Assembly (NCBI GenBank): GCA_907163375.1
Contig: CAJQUW010006088.1
Coordinates: 248,001 to 312,000 of the forward strand
Direction: 5' to 3'
Origin: Prostheceraeus crozeri
Taxonomy: Eukaryota > Platyhelminthes > Polycladida > Euryleptidae
Length of the DNA: 64,000 nucleotides
Position numbers and translations under genes: made by a program. Below the pieces are notes generated by a model. The model made no database searches, was not told the origin of the DNA, and worked only from the letters and a program-made list of their open reading frames with translations. Below are positions 48,167 through 59,883 of the stretch, in pieces (positions within the stretch are counted from its first letter, which is position 1; each line of letters opens with the position of its first letter).

Positions 48167-51100
48167 GTGAGTACTGACCGTGGTCGAGTTGACTTGTGGA
48201 ATTTTGAAACGAAACACCACTGATCACATCACAAAACTAGTGAATAAATTTGAGATCGACGTTTCTATTGATAGCTTCACATAATTTTTTTTACACTCTC
48301 CTGCCGAATCATTCAATGATTCCAAGCTGTTCTCGAGGTTCGAAAGTTCTTCAAAACTATCTGCAATTGACATATTTTGCTTCTCCAACGACTCAATTAC
48401 AGTGGGAATCTGCTGGAAATTAGGTTAGCACAAGTTCTAATGAGTTTCGAGTTCACAAAGTGAGTGAACGAATGATTGCGCGTGTAATTTTAGTCAAATA
48501 ATCATGCTTAGTAAAAATCGCTTTTTCGCGACACTCGAATAAACGAATGCTAAATGCTCACTGAGCAGTCGACAAGACTCTACTTTCATTTAAACTCGGA
48601 ACACGACCACAGTACTGGTTTGCATCTAGAAAACAAGAGCCACACGTGAAAAGTTTACAGAATGCCTTACGTAACAGGCATCCTAGTTCAATGGCTTAGG
48701 ATGTACGGAATCTGTTAGTTTGAGTCTCAGGCAACTGTGAAAAGAGCATATGATTCAAAATTTGTTGAATAATATTCATGTAGAAGATATGACAAAAATA
48801 TTTGCTTTAATGTCCAAATTTAATGTGCTCGTCAACTGCGCAAAATATTTAATTGAATATGTTCTATTTAAGTGAATATAAATCCGGTCTCTACTTATGA
48901 TGCCTCTACATCATATCAATATATTCATGATTTATGACAATTATGTCAATGTATTATGATAATTGCTAGCTCATCTCTCGATCCTTCTGACAGCATTTTC
49001 AAGATATATTGTTGAACATGCCTGTGTCTATTCAGTGTAATTAAAATTAAAACATTTTCTATGTTAATTTATTGACAGAGACTTTAGCATTGAATGAATT
49101 GGAACCGCTTAACATTAGATGCATGTATTTAACATTGTTTTTTTAACATCACCTTCAACTAAATATCGCCATGAGTAATACTTCTATGCAAAACATATTC
49201 ATTTCATGGACATTTTTTTCAAACGATATTCTCTGTAAATCTATTGGCTGATTCATGTATATGATCAGTTTTTATTGACCAAACATTAGCAGAAAGCACA
49301 TGTTAGAAACATTACAGAAAGTGCAATGATCTGTTTTTTTTAGAAAGTGATGTGATCTGTTCTCTGAATATAATTTCTCTGGTTAATTGCGATGTCCATA
49401 TTCAACAATAGCAATGTCAATGCATTGTCATAATGGTGTGTTAACTTGGTCCTCAACACTATGGATATAAGGTTGCAGTCAACACTGCGCCGATAGCTGA
49501 AAATTACTACCTTAACCAATTCTGTCTCCAGAATTGCTTGATCTTCAAATTTAAATTGTGGCAAGTAAATTTTTCGATTTCTAAGCACTAATGAATCATT
49601 TTACCTTGATTGCTATGGAATCGAATATCACTAATGAAGTTGCCATCTAGTGCACAATAATTAATTTTTGATAACATGTTTTTCAAAGGCTCCTGACTTG
49701 TTTCTCCGAATTTTAGTTGGCGTAGAGATTATAATAGTACTATAGGCATAGGTGCCATCTTTAGCTTATAGTGATGCCATCACAGAAATTGTGGATTGAC
49801 ATACATTGTAGATTCACATGCGCGCGCGGCTTCGGTTTTCTAGAATGGAAGGATCGTATTTAACCTTAATGTCGAAATGGCACATTACAGAATTATACAA
49901 CTTTCTCCTTCTCGAATGGATAATTCGTGTATCGCTTACTATTGGAAATGTCAAACAATGGTGAAGTGGCGTGCGTGCTGCGATATCACTTCGCACACAC
50001 CAAAACACACATCGCTGTCTGGCTAGCATTCGATTCAGTTAATGCACTATGCAGTGAGAAATGCTGAGAAGAGGATGGTGAAATCATCAGGTGAAGTAAT
50101 TTTCGTGCGCCTGCTATTTTTTTTTAGATAATGATCGCAAGGTCCAACATGGAGAAAAGTTGTGAGCAATGATCTGAATTCTTCGAATCTTAAGGAATCA
50201 TGACAATCGAAGCACTTTGCTGGAATTCACAGCAATCCGCAAGTGACGCACGACTCTTTTCCTATCTCTGTAGGGTAGTAGTAATTCCTTTTTGCCCACT
50301 TAGTAAGTTCCTTGATGTGCCGTCGATTTCGAATAAATCACACTTCTAGTAAACCGAAGCAGATAAACAAAATATTTAATTCTGTGGATGCCATGGACTT
50401 CATAACCATGTCCAGTTGTTTCAGTGCGAGGAACTGAAGTGACGTTTTGAAGCGGCTTGAGTGATATTTTGCATTGTGTTGGATTGAACGGAAATCTGTC
50501 ATTCACTATTTTTTTTGGAATGAGGCAGCCAAAATCAGGTTACTCTTGCGTTTTTTATAACAGGGTATTTGGGGAAATCTCATTTAGATATGTATACTTT
50601 ACTTTCGAGGTTTCTTTAATGGAGTTTAACGGTTTAATAATATTTTCATGACCGATCTTCCTTCTTGCAGTCATCTGAGCTATATTTTCAAGATGTTGTG
50701 AAGAGTTCACTTCTTCAATTGATCGGATGAGAGAAAATATATGAAATTTGCATCTAACAAATTTATATTTGTCATTTCATCGCTGTCGGGTTGCTCAAAA
50801 TGCCCACAGCTATGATGTACACGATTATGAATTCTAGAATATAGCAGTGCGCAAACGAATGTATGATGAAAAAGGGTGCATTATATAGGAAGGACTGAAA
50901 ACTCTGTGTTAAGTAGTGTACATTGTATCATGTCCATCTGAAAGGTAAAAATGGAGTCTACTGATATTCTTGTTCTTGAGTTCTGGCATCGGACATGAGT
51001 TTTCGTTAAGTTGTAAAACGTGAATGCTATAAGAATTCTGTTGTCAACAGATGATGACTGCTTTATGTGTTCGTGCTGATTTAACTTCACTATGATCGAA

Positions 51101-51241
51101 GAATGAAAAAAGCAGTCTAATAAACTTCGACTGTGAAATGTATTGGAGTTTATGAAAGACATGCATTCGCATTCAACTGAAATCATGTAGCCTAACTGAA
51201 TAAGGGTGACACTTAAGTCTTCCAATTGATGAGTATTGAAA
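48167..51241. other. Non-coding stretch, probably intronic at its start
   Basis: No further gene. A tRNA-like remnant is listed at 48683-48740. Other open frames (49340-49588, 49814-50029) show no motif. Confidence 0.45.
48683..48740 (+). repeat. tRNA-like remnant
   Basis: cctagttcaatggcttagg resembles an A-box region, and gtttgagtctcaggc a B-box plus acceptor side. No complete cloverleaf could be drawn by eye, so it is more likely an old SINE head than a working tRNA gene. Confidence 0.22.
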
Positions 51242-51735
51242 CTACATAGTCAAGTCTGCCCAAACTCTGCACATAAGTCTCATCGCATCACATTCCCGGT
51301 ACTTCACTATTGGCATTGGTGGGCATATCAGGTCGACCCATTCAAGCCATTTTTCGTCTCTCCTTCTATGATTACCTTCCGTGTGTGTCACGTATGCCTG
51401 AAGGTTGGATAGCGCAGTCTCTTCTGAAAGTGACATCTTAAATATCAGTCGTAATGAGCTCGACGCGTTCACTAGGTCAGAAATTCGGTAGTTCATGCTT
51501 ACGATAATGGGGTTTAGTCTGTCAATCTGGCGAGCTTCGCTTATTCTACAGTCGAAAGCATTATCACTTGTATCCAGAATATCTATGGTGAAATCTTCAA
51601 CAGGCGGAGCGTCATCACCCAAGTGAAATTCATTGTAGTGTTCATTAAGAGCGTTCTTTTTGTTCTTTACTTATGTCACGATGGTGCTCTTTATATCTAT
51701 CAATGACAGGACGGTGATATATGACGGTTTAGCCC
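51242..51735 (-). pseudogene. GIY-YIG-type retroelement C-terminus
   Basis: On minus, the frame from 51735 reads PVIDRYKEHHRDISKEQKER. After a frame change, a second frame gives ALNEHYNEFHLGDDAPPVED, FTIDILDTSDNAFDCRISEA and RQIDRLNPIIVSMNYRISDL. R-x-KEH, the AL-x-EHY-x-x-xH pair and EA-x-x-I-x-x-LNP are positions of GIY-YIG nucleases at the C-terminus of Penelope-like and related elements. It is a different lineage from the copies near 23.5 kb. What follows to 51242 is unassigned. Confidence 0.5.
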
Positions 51736-53392
51736 GTCAAGAACGAGTTTGGTCCCTTCTAGATTAATGATGCCATTTCAAAATGCAGCTGTCGAAGGGA
51801 GTCTGCGTCATTGCCGTTATGATTGCCGTTCAATGCATTTTTGCCGTTATGATTGCGTAAACTACTGCTCTTTTCCAAATCAACTGCAGTATAATCGTTT
51901 CAAATGCGAAATGAAACAATGAAAGTAATGACTCAGATCTCTCCTTTTTCATTTAACCTGATGAGCCAGTTATTCAAATTGCTTATAAATATAAACTGAC
52001 TAATGCATGACATCAAAAACCTGCGTGACTCTTCCTTTTTCCGAAATGACTGGTCTTTTTCGAGTGACTGCACGTCCTTCGAATGTGCTGCATTTTCAAC
52101 TTGGTCAGTGGGAGAATAAAATTGACTGCTTAACCGATTGGATGGTCCATGCAATAGTGTCCACGAACGAGCACTGCACGTTTCCATCAGTTGCGTTCGT
52201 GCAAATAATGACTGAAGTAGGATGATACTGAGGTGAATGACGGATGTGTATCCTCGGTGCTAAACAGATTAAAGCATTTGACTAAGCTGATTTACCATTA
52301 TTATCATTTTTATCTGTCAATCGATGTATGATATTAATTTCTATTCTTCTGCATCTCTGTAAACTTGCAGTACGGATGGAAGCTAGCTGCTATATTCAAT
52401 GACAACCAATCGTCTTCGTCTTGAAATCAATGCTCCAATAATATTCATTTAAGTTCATATCAATATACTCCATAAAGAATATCGATCATAAGAACCTTAT
52501 ATAAATGTGCAGTGACTCCTGAGCATGAAAAAACACCGTACATGCGAGGACCTTTTGATCGTTATTGGGAAGATAGACATTTTAATTTTGTCCACGATAC
52601 TCGTTCAAGCCCTTTCTTGTTAGTTGCTATTTCCCTCAGTGGTCTGCTGCGTTATTAAGCTAAGTAAAGCTAAGTTTTTCGATGAAATCCTAATCACAAA
52701 ATTGAAAATTGCAATGAATTGCGTAACTCATAATATTGTTTGAATATCAAGAAGCTTGTTAGAGATGCATTCTGATTTAATCAAGGTTTTTGTAAGCTTT
52801 GGCAGGATGCATTGAGATTGTATATATTATTTACAATTTTCGTATTTGAATTCTTTGTATTCTGCAACAGAAAGCAGTCGCTAACCTAGTAGTCAATTCA
52901 TGATCTGGGACACGTTTAGTTAAAGAAGCTTACAGATGACTATGCTCATTAACTAGATAGAAAGATTCTTGTCTGAATGGCAATCTTTCATTCATAGGAA
53001 CAGTCGTGCTGCATGGCGGGCAGATTCGAATAAAATCTCGATTTCGCTGCATTTTCCGATTCACTTTGAAGCTGAGATGCTCATCTGCTATCTCGTGAAC
53101 TTACAAGTGCAGCCAATTAAAACATTAATCTGCATGATATATTTTAATCTATAGTTACAATAATTTCACTTGAAACGAGAATGTTGCACTCGTCTGCTTT
53201 GCAGATCGCCATTAATTAGAGTGAATTTACATCCGACTTCGTTTTCATTATGATGTTGATATGGTAATCTGTATTTTAAACGGGAACAGTTCACCTCATT
53301 TCGTCAATTCTGCTGTTGGAATGTCAGCGATGAACTCGAAGTGTTAATTGAATAATACATTTTGGATATGCCATCGGACTGTGCTAACTGAG
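51736..53392. other. Non-coding stretch
   Basis: The phrase ttgccgttatgattgc is tandemly duplicated near 51810-51857. Otherwise no gene or repeat recognised. Confidence 0.5.
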
Positions 53393-53566
53393 TGTATAAA
53401 AAAAATGGCGACTTTTCTGAAACCGTTATTATAAATTTATTTTCAAATTTTCGGTGTACACCTTCTTCTCCTTTCCAATTTTGCTTCCCCTGAAGAAGGT
53501 GTACAACGAAAATTTGGGAATAAATTTATAATAACGGTCTCAGAAAAGTCGCCATTTTTTTATACA
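53393..53566. repeat. Inverted pair of Penelope-like 3' ends
   Basis: Arms 53393-53468 and 53492-53566 are about 90% complementary around a 23-base loop. Each arm, read toward its outer edge, gives GAAGAAGGTGTACAMC, GAAAATTTG and ATAAATTTATAATAACGG, the Penelope-type tail. In the right arm the core is CTGAAGA, stem GGTGTAC, then GAAAA, close to a hammerhead core. Coding sequence of the same element class adjoins on the right. Confidence 0.6.
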
Positions 53567-53780
53567 CGAAGTTGCGAACAGTTGTCATTCTGCACTTGAA
53601 ATGTCTATACTCAATATGAAACGGATGATAAGCTTCTTGATCGGTCAAACCTATATAACGCGTCGCACTTATTACAAATAATTTTATAGACCCCAAACCG
53701 GTCATACAAGCGAAGTTTTCTGGAAGCTTGGAGCAAAGGACACGGTTTTTGTGTTTTCTTAAAGCCTAGTGTTACTTGTA
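53567..53780 (-). pseudogene. Penelope-like GIY-YIG fragment
   Basis: On minus: PCPLLQASRKLRLYDRFGVY then KIICNKCDALY, which matches the start of the Penelope GIY-YIG domain (GVY-K-I-x-C-x-x-CDAxY). A second frame continues GLTDQEAYHPFHIEYRHFKC. Only the first part of the nuclease is left, and its tail is the inverted pair at 53393-53566. Confidence 0.55.
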
Positions 53781-55952
53781 TTAAAATAAAGTAGCAAAAA
53801 CATAAATCAGTAGTCTTCTCACAAGCGAAACGATTGACAATCTCGAATTTGCGGGCTTGCGTTCGATGAATTGCTACATCGCATGTGTCCAATATTTTTA
53901 CAACAAAACGCCATGTATGTGATTTTGCATTTCAGTAAATAGCTTTACTTAATTTTGTGCAAAACTAAAGTCATGTGAGTAATGCAGATTGTTGAAAATA
54001 AATTAGTCATGCTGATCCTAAACATAAATACTAATTTCCCGTTTATCTTTTGGCATGCCGTGTTGGGGAATATATTTTTTAACCTAAAGAATGTATGAAT
54101 TATGCAGCAGGGCCTGTAATCTGGTTTTAATGTGAGATCAACTCATGTATAGCAACGCATGAGGTCAACTGTCAACATAAGGTTAAATTGTTGACGGACG
54201 AAAAACGAACTTCTTGAAGCTGACATCTGCTCAATGGAGAATTAAGTTAGCACAAGGAGATACTGAGTCTATTGTAAATGAATTAACCTCCCTAAATATC
54301 TGTGTTATACTTAATTACACTTAATATACAGTTTTAATGAACAGATCATGAATTGATTTGATTTCTATAAAAATCAAGTGAGCTCGAGCATGATAAGGTG
54401 ATTGCATATTTACAATATTTCTTGAAGACGGTGGATATATGGTAAGAATCTATGCCTATTTCACTTGAAATTCACTTAAAAATATTCAATTTAAAACTTT
54501 CAAAGTGCTAGTTGAATATCTTATATTTCTAATCGGACTTTCAAAAGCACTATTGGGATATCTCAAGGTGTAAGTCGGATATCTGTTCGATTTCTAAAGA
54601 TGCTATTTGTATATCGAAAAGTACTAGTCTGATGAATAAGCGGTAAATTCTGCTTCTCCAAAGCACTATCCCTGCTTCATGTATTAAGTGAGTTAATTTA
54701 GTGATCGCGAGAGTCTCAATGCCTTTGTTGAAGGGGGCATCACTTGTTATTATTATTTCTGTTGTGTTAATATACTGCAATTTGTGACTGTTTTTGTTTC
54801 GGTTGGAGTTCAGGTCTCCTGATAGATTATTTAAACGGGTAATCAGCAAGATCAAAATCAATAAGAAAATCCCTTATCCGAACTTCAAGATACAACGGTA
54901 AATCGTTTTATCTTATATTTGACTGACTTTCATAATAGACATGCTGCGTCCAACAGAATAATATATTTATTAATGCAAACCACCAAGACATTCGCTTTTG
55001 TTCGCTTTTTCGTAAATATGCCTGATTTTTCGTTTTTATCGACTGGGTTTTTGTGTATTTTTCGTTTTTTTGGTAGAACAAGAAAAAAAGTGCTTCTTAG
55101 TCCAGGCCTTTATTCAAGTATTGACAACATGGCTTCATGTCATGCTGCCCTTTACTTTAATCATGCTGTCATCGTCATGTTGTCATTATTTGCTTTGCCC
55201 TTAGTCAAGTGTATTTTATACTCTTAGATCAATTGAAGTGGTTGAAATAAAGAGCCGGAAAAGACGGTTGCTGATTAGATATTGGAGGTTGATGAAATGT
55301 CTTGCAGCGCTCACCTCCTCTTGGCAGTGGACAGTACATAACGCATTCTTGATTGAAGAATCCTATAACTAAGACGTTAATAATTGATTCGATGCGTTTA
55401 GCGGGATATGTGCCAATAACTGCAAAGTTGGGCACAACCTAAATCCCTCTACATGTAATTATTGACATGTTCAGATGACTTTAATCATTTGATCACGATC
55501 AAAGACAATGACAGCCTTGCATCGTAAAACTAAAGCAGAGCAGAGTGTGTCAAAGAGTGTGCTTATATCTTCAGAATTGAGCATTTTCTATCTTTTAAAA
55601 TACCTTGTAGGTTATTTCGAAAACATTTCGGACTAGACAATTTGGGAAATAAAGTGGTTGCTTCCAATGTCATCATGTAACTAACTTGCTGTGGTTTGAA
55701 AAGCAGCGAAGTGCCTGTAGGTAAGCTTAGTGGCTAATCATTACGGTTCAGGAGGTGCCGGATGTTGTTAAGACAATTTATTACCTATTTGACACTTCCA
55801 CTCACACTCGAAAAAAAATTCCTTATTTCAGCATGCACTTCCTTAATTTCCAAATCCCAGTCACGCCGATTAAGCCTTCTATCTTTTTCCTTTTCGCTCG
55901 CCACACGCTTAGTTGGGAAGATGTCAGTTTTGCACCTCCATTACAACATATG
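53781..55952. other. Non-coding stretch
   Basis: No gene or repeat recognised up to the 8-bp duplication cttatgat at 55953-55960. Confidence 0.45.
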
Positions 55953-57387
55953 CTTATGATTAGGGGTACTGATTAGTGATTATGCTAATCGGCAGATTAT
56001 TTTTTTAAACTCATCTGAAATCGATGTTTTCGATAAGCCAGAAGCACCGATTTAGTTAAAAGTAAGTTATTGATAATAAAGTACACCAAATAATAGGTAA
56101 GTCAGATCATGAAATTTCCATGAAAACTGCTGTGCTGCTAGTCTAGTGCTACGCAGTCGATTTTGAATTTTGATTAGATTCTAGTGGGTTTCTTAAAGTA
56201 TGTTACTCGTAAGAGAATTTTCGTGCAGAAATATGCAGTAAAAAGTCTTTTATGAGATAACTTCAGTACTATATTCCAATCAAAATCTCATCGATAATAA
56301 GCATTATTGAAATATTAGAGACACGGAAGATGATCAACCAACCGATCCATTTTCTAGCCAATGCTGGCACTTCCAATCCTTGTTCTTACACATGTCGCAG
56401 CCTTCACATTTTCACACTTTTTGAAAATTGTCATACTTTCATACTTTTTCATACTTCTTAGCGATTTGCTGAATGTTTCATAGCTTTTACAAAATGAAAG
56501 TTAATTACAATTTTCCTTACGATAGCACTTCTCACTGTAAATCAAATTCTGACCCAACGTTTCAAATCATCGTTCATAAAGATCACTTAAGTTAATGTGT
56601 TTTATTTTTTGTCACTCTTTTTCTTGCGTGCTTGCCTCATCTGAGTATTATTTGAAGTGCAATGAAGCCATCATTATAAAATTGATTTTAGTTGCTAACT
56701 GTGTATACTAACTTATAGAACTCATGCCTTTATTCTGAGCAAGAAAGCATCTTTAGTGAATCTTGAAAAATAATGCCTGATTATCCAAGCATAATTTGCC
56801 AATCTTTTTCAAATGGCTGCTAATTTGAAATAGGACTGGTCTGGGCCTATTGACTGAAACTTGCGGTCCGGGTCGAAAAATTAAAACTGCATGGGGAGCC
56901 GAAAAATCCAGGCCTGAAAAGAGGACCCAGGCTGAAACTCCGTCAAGGTTCCCACTCTGAGGCAGCTCTTCCAACCAGGCACGGCGAAATAATACTATCT
57001 GTACACCACAATGTGCGAAAATAACTTTTGCCAGGCTTTATGATCTTTAAATGAAAATAGAGATTATAACTGTTCTCAATTATACTGCAAGGCTATCTAA
57101 TTTCGCGGGATTATGCGGTTTGATGACAACCGCAAGATTAAATTCCCGCGAAAATTTTGAGGTCAAAAATTCTTTCGGTTCTATATGACGGGTAAACTGT
57201 TCAGGTCTACATAGGAATAGAATACGCAAACTATGTCATGGAAATGAATTTTCAATGTTAAAAATTCTTTATTATAAACGCAATACAAGCGCACAACACA
57301 ATTATGTCGTTTTGAGCCTCAACGTGTTCGAGGTATTCAATGAGTCATTCAAGAAGCAAAATCTTCCTTAACCCATTTACGTCCACG

Positions 57388-57403
57388 GTCGTCATTTGAC
57401 GAC
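57388..57403 (+). repeat. 16-bp near-palindromic motif, three copies in the piggyBac
   Basis: GTCGTCATTTGACGAC at 57388-57403, 57728-57743 and 60103-60118. The shared context (tccacg before, acaa after) shows that copies 1 and 3 point one way and copy 2 the other, so the left end has an inverted pair and the right end one copy. Likely transposase-binding sites; piggyBac elements are known for asymmetric subterminal repeats. Confidence 0.8.
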
Positions 57404-58158
57404 AAATCTTTAAATACATATGTGATTGTATTAAACAAAAATATGTATTTATACAATGAATTTCTAGTGACTTTATAAGCCATTTGATATATTCTAGGGA
57501 TCAAGATTGTTTTACTTTTAAATTATTCAATATACAAAGAACTTAAAATCGTCAATAAATTCACAATTATATATTACATTATCATATTGATTAATGATCT
57601 TTGTAAGAAATTTTATATAAATACAAAACTGGAAATGTGTAACGAAAATACGTCAAATGAATTAATTATGAGCTCATATTTACCTCAACTCAATTTTTGT
57701 TACTTACAGAAACTGATTATTGTAGTTGTCGTCATTTGACGACCGTGGCCCTATTCGATATCACGTGCATTTTCATGAAATAAATTTTTCTTCACACAAT
57801 TTTTGCAGCTTCTATATGCATGTAGCTAAGGATGAATCGTATCTTGTAAAATTCATTCTGTCGACACGCCACCATCGTGTATCTATCTCATCTGTGATTC
57901 GTTTCACTTTTTTGACTGTGTGTTTTGTCTGGGAATTCCGTCTCTCCATGCAAACGCTGAATCATCGATCGACCAAGGTAGACGGTCTCAACGCATGACA
58001 CCACTCGCCTACTCAAGTGTTAGCGTGCGCTGTCTATTTCTCTCTCGTCTGTGATATTCACTCAATTCGTGTAGTTAGCGAATATTGCCTGTAGACTATA
58101 TTGCGTAAATATAATATCGATCTTCAAAACTGTGCATCTAAATTTGTGTGACTGAACT

Positions 58159-59883
58159 ATGAAGCAGGCTATATCTTTGGAACAGGCTGTGGAAATGATT
58201 ACAGAAATTGACGACGACGAATTTGAAGAAACCGATATAGTTGATATAATCGAGCTTCCTCCAGAGTGTGTAGATAACGTCAGTGATTGTGAGGCAATTG
58301 ACGATGACGATCTATCTCCAGAACAAAATCTTCGTGATACGGCCGGTAAATTGGAAATTCATTTACACGGAAATGCTGTTTCAAATGCTGATTCCTCAAA
58401 AAGAAAGAAATCCGTGGCTAATTGGATTCTAAATCAAACATCTACGGAACAACCGACAGGCTTTCCTGCCTATGATAATACTGAAGACTTGGAAAATTTG
58501 CGTGAGTTATTATCTAAGAATCCTTTTGAACTATTTTCACTTATGTCACATGAAGTGTTTGAAAAAGTGCGATGCATATGCAGACAACAAGTATAAGTAG
58601 CATATGCAAGACAACAGAACGATCTGACTTTCCAGTGTACGGTGGAGGACATCAAGCTCTTCGTTGGAATATTGATTCTATCCGGTCATAGATCATATTC
58701 AAGAGAAACTCTTTATTGGAGTACTGATGAAAACTTGATTGTGCCATTGTCAGAAACTCCATGTGAAAAAATCGCTATAAGGAGATAAAGAAATACTTAC
58801 ATTTCAATGACAGCAGCAATATTCCAGATGGATGTGATGATCGGTGCTACAAAATCCTTCCTTTGGTAGATTGATTCAACAGAAACTATCAACAATTCGG
58901 ATATTTTGGATGTCAGTCTTCTCAAAAGATAGTGGAATATTTCGGTGGACATCCTATGAAGCAAATCATCCGAGGTAAACCCATACGGTTTGGGTTTAAG
59001 GAGTGGGCCTTATGTGATGTTTCAGGATATACATACAGATTTGAAATCTACCAAGGTAGAGAAGCAATGGCGAAACAAAAGTATATGGACTGGAATCTCG
59101 GAGCAAAGGTAGTATTGAGTATGACTGAATCATGTCCTGCAGGTAGCAAAGTGTGCTTTGATAATTTCTTCACGGACCTGTCTCTCATGCAGGAATTATC
59201 TAAACGAAAATTAAATGCCACTGAGACCGTGCGAATGAATCGAATATCAAACTGCCCATTGACACCAAAACATGAATGAAAAAAGAAAGAAAAATGTAAC
59301 ATGGAAGCTGCAGTGGATCAGAAAAGTGGTATAATTGCTGTAGGTTGGAAAGATAACAACGTTGTTACTGTGTTATCAAATTGTTTTGGAAACGGCGAAT
59401 CAAAGGTATGATGACAACCGTTCAAATGCCACAAGTTTTGAGGAAATATAACAATGGAATGTTTGGTGTCGATCTATCAGACTGGAAGACTCAGCGATAC
59501 AGAATTTCCATAAAGGGGAAGAAATAGTACTTCTGTCTCTTTTTACACATGTTGGATGTTGCTGTAGTTAATTCACATGAATTATATAAACTCATCAATC
59601 CAAACGACAGCAAAATAGATTTACTGGCTTTCAGAATCTTCATTACTTCATCTCTTTTGCAAGGTCAGGGTTTAATTCAACCTATCAAATTTCCACGGAT
59701 GAAGGGCAATAAATTCCCTAAAATAGCCGCATCTCAAACAAACGTTCTCCATACCATCCAAAGAACTATACAAATGGTAAGCAAAGAAGATGTGCTGTGT
59801 GCTCTAAAACCGTTCGCAAAGAATGTTTGCAGTGTGACAAAGGTCTTCATATTGAGTGCTTTTCAACATGGCACAAAAAGTAA
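58159..59883 (+). pseudogene. piggyBac transposase, multiple breaks
   Basis: Start MKQAISLEQAVEMI, then an acidic region (DDDEFEETDIVD). The core blocks in order are HPMKQIIRGKPIRFGFKEWA, then VCFDNFFTDLSLMQEL with ATETVRMNR, then YNNGMFGVDLSDW and DVAVVNSHELY. The Asp residues in DNFF and GVDLSD are two of the three expected catalytic ones; the first Asp, just before EYFGG, is not visible. The end is a cysteine-rich finger, RRCAVCSKTVRKECLQCD then HIECFSTWHKK, closing with TAA at 59881. About 575 codons, near normal. Breaks include a stop after CRQQV (58594), a lost Trp codon (TAG) after ISIKGKK (about 59527) and several frame changes. Confidence 0.85.

Noticed and set aside
48683-48740. Functional tRNA gene
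   Set aside because: Box-like words are present but no full cloverleaf can be formed; kept only as a weak repeat remnant.
50881-51225. 114-codon minus-strand frame beside the GIY-YIG fragment
   Set aside because: Considered as a continuation of the retroelement, but it shares no motif with the family.
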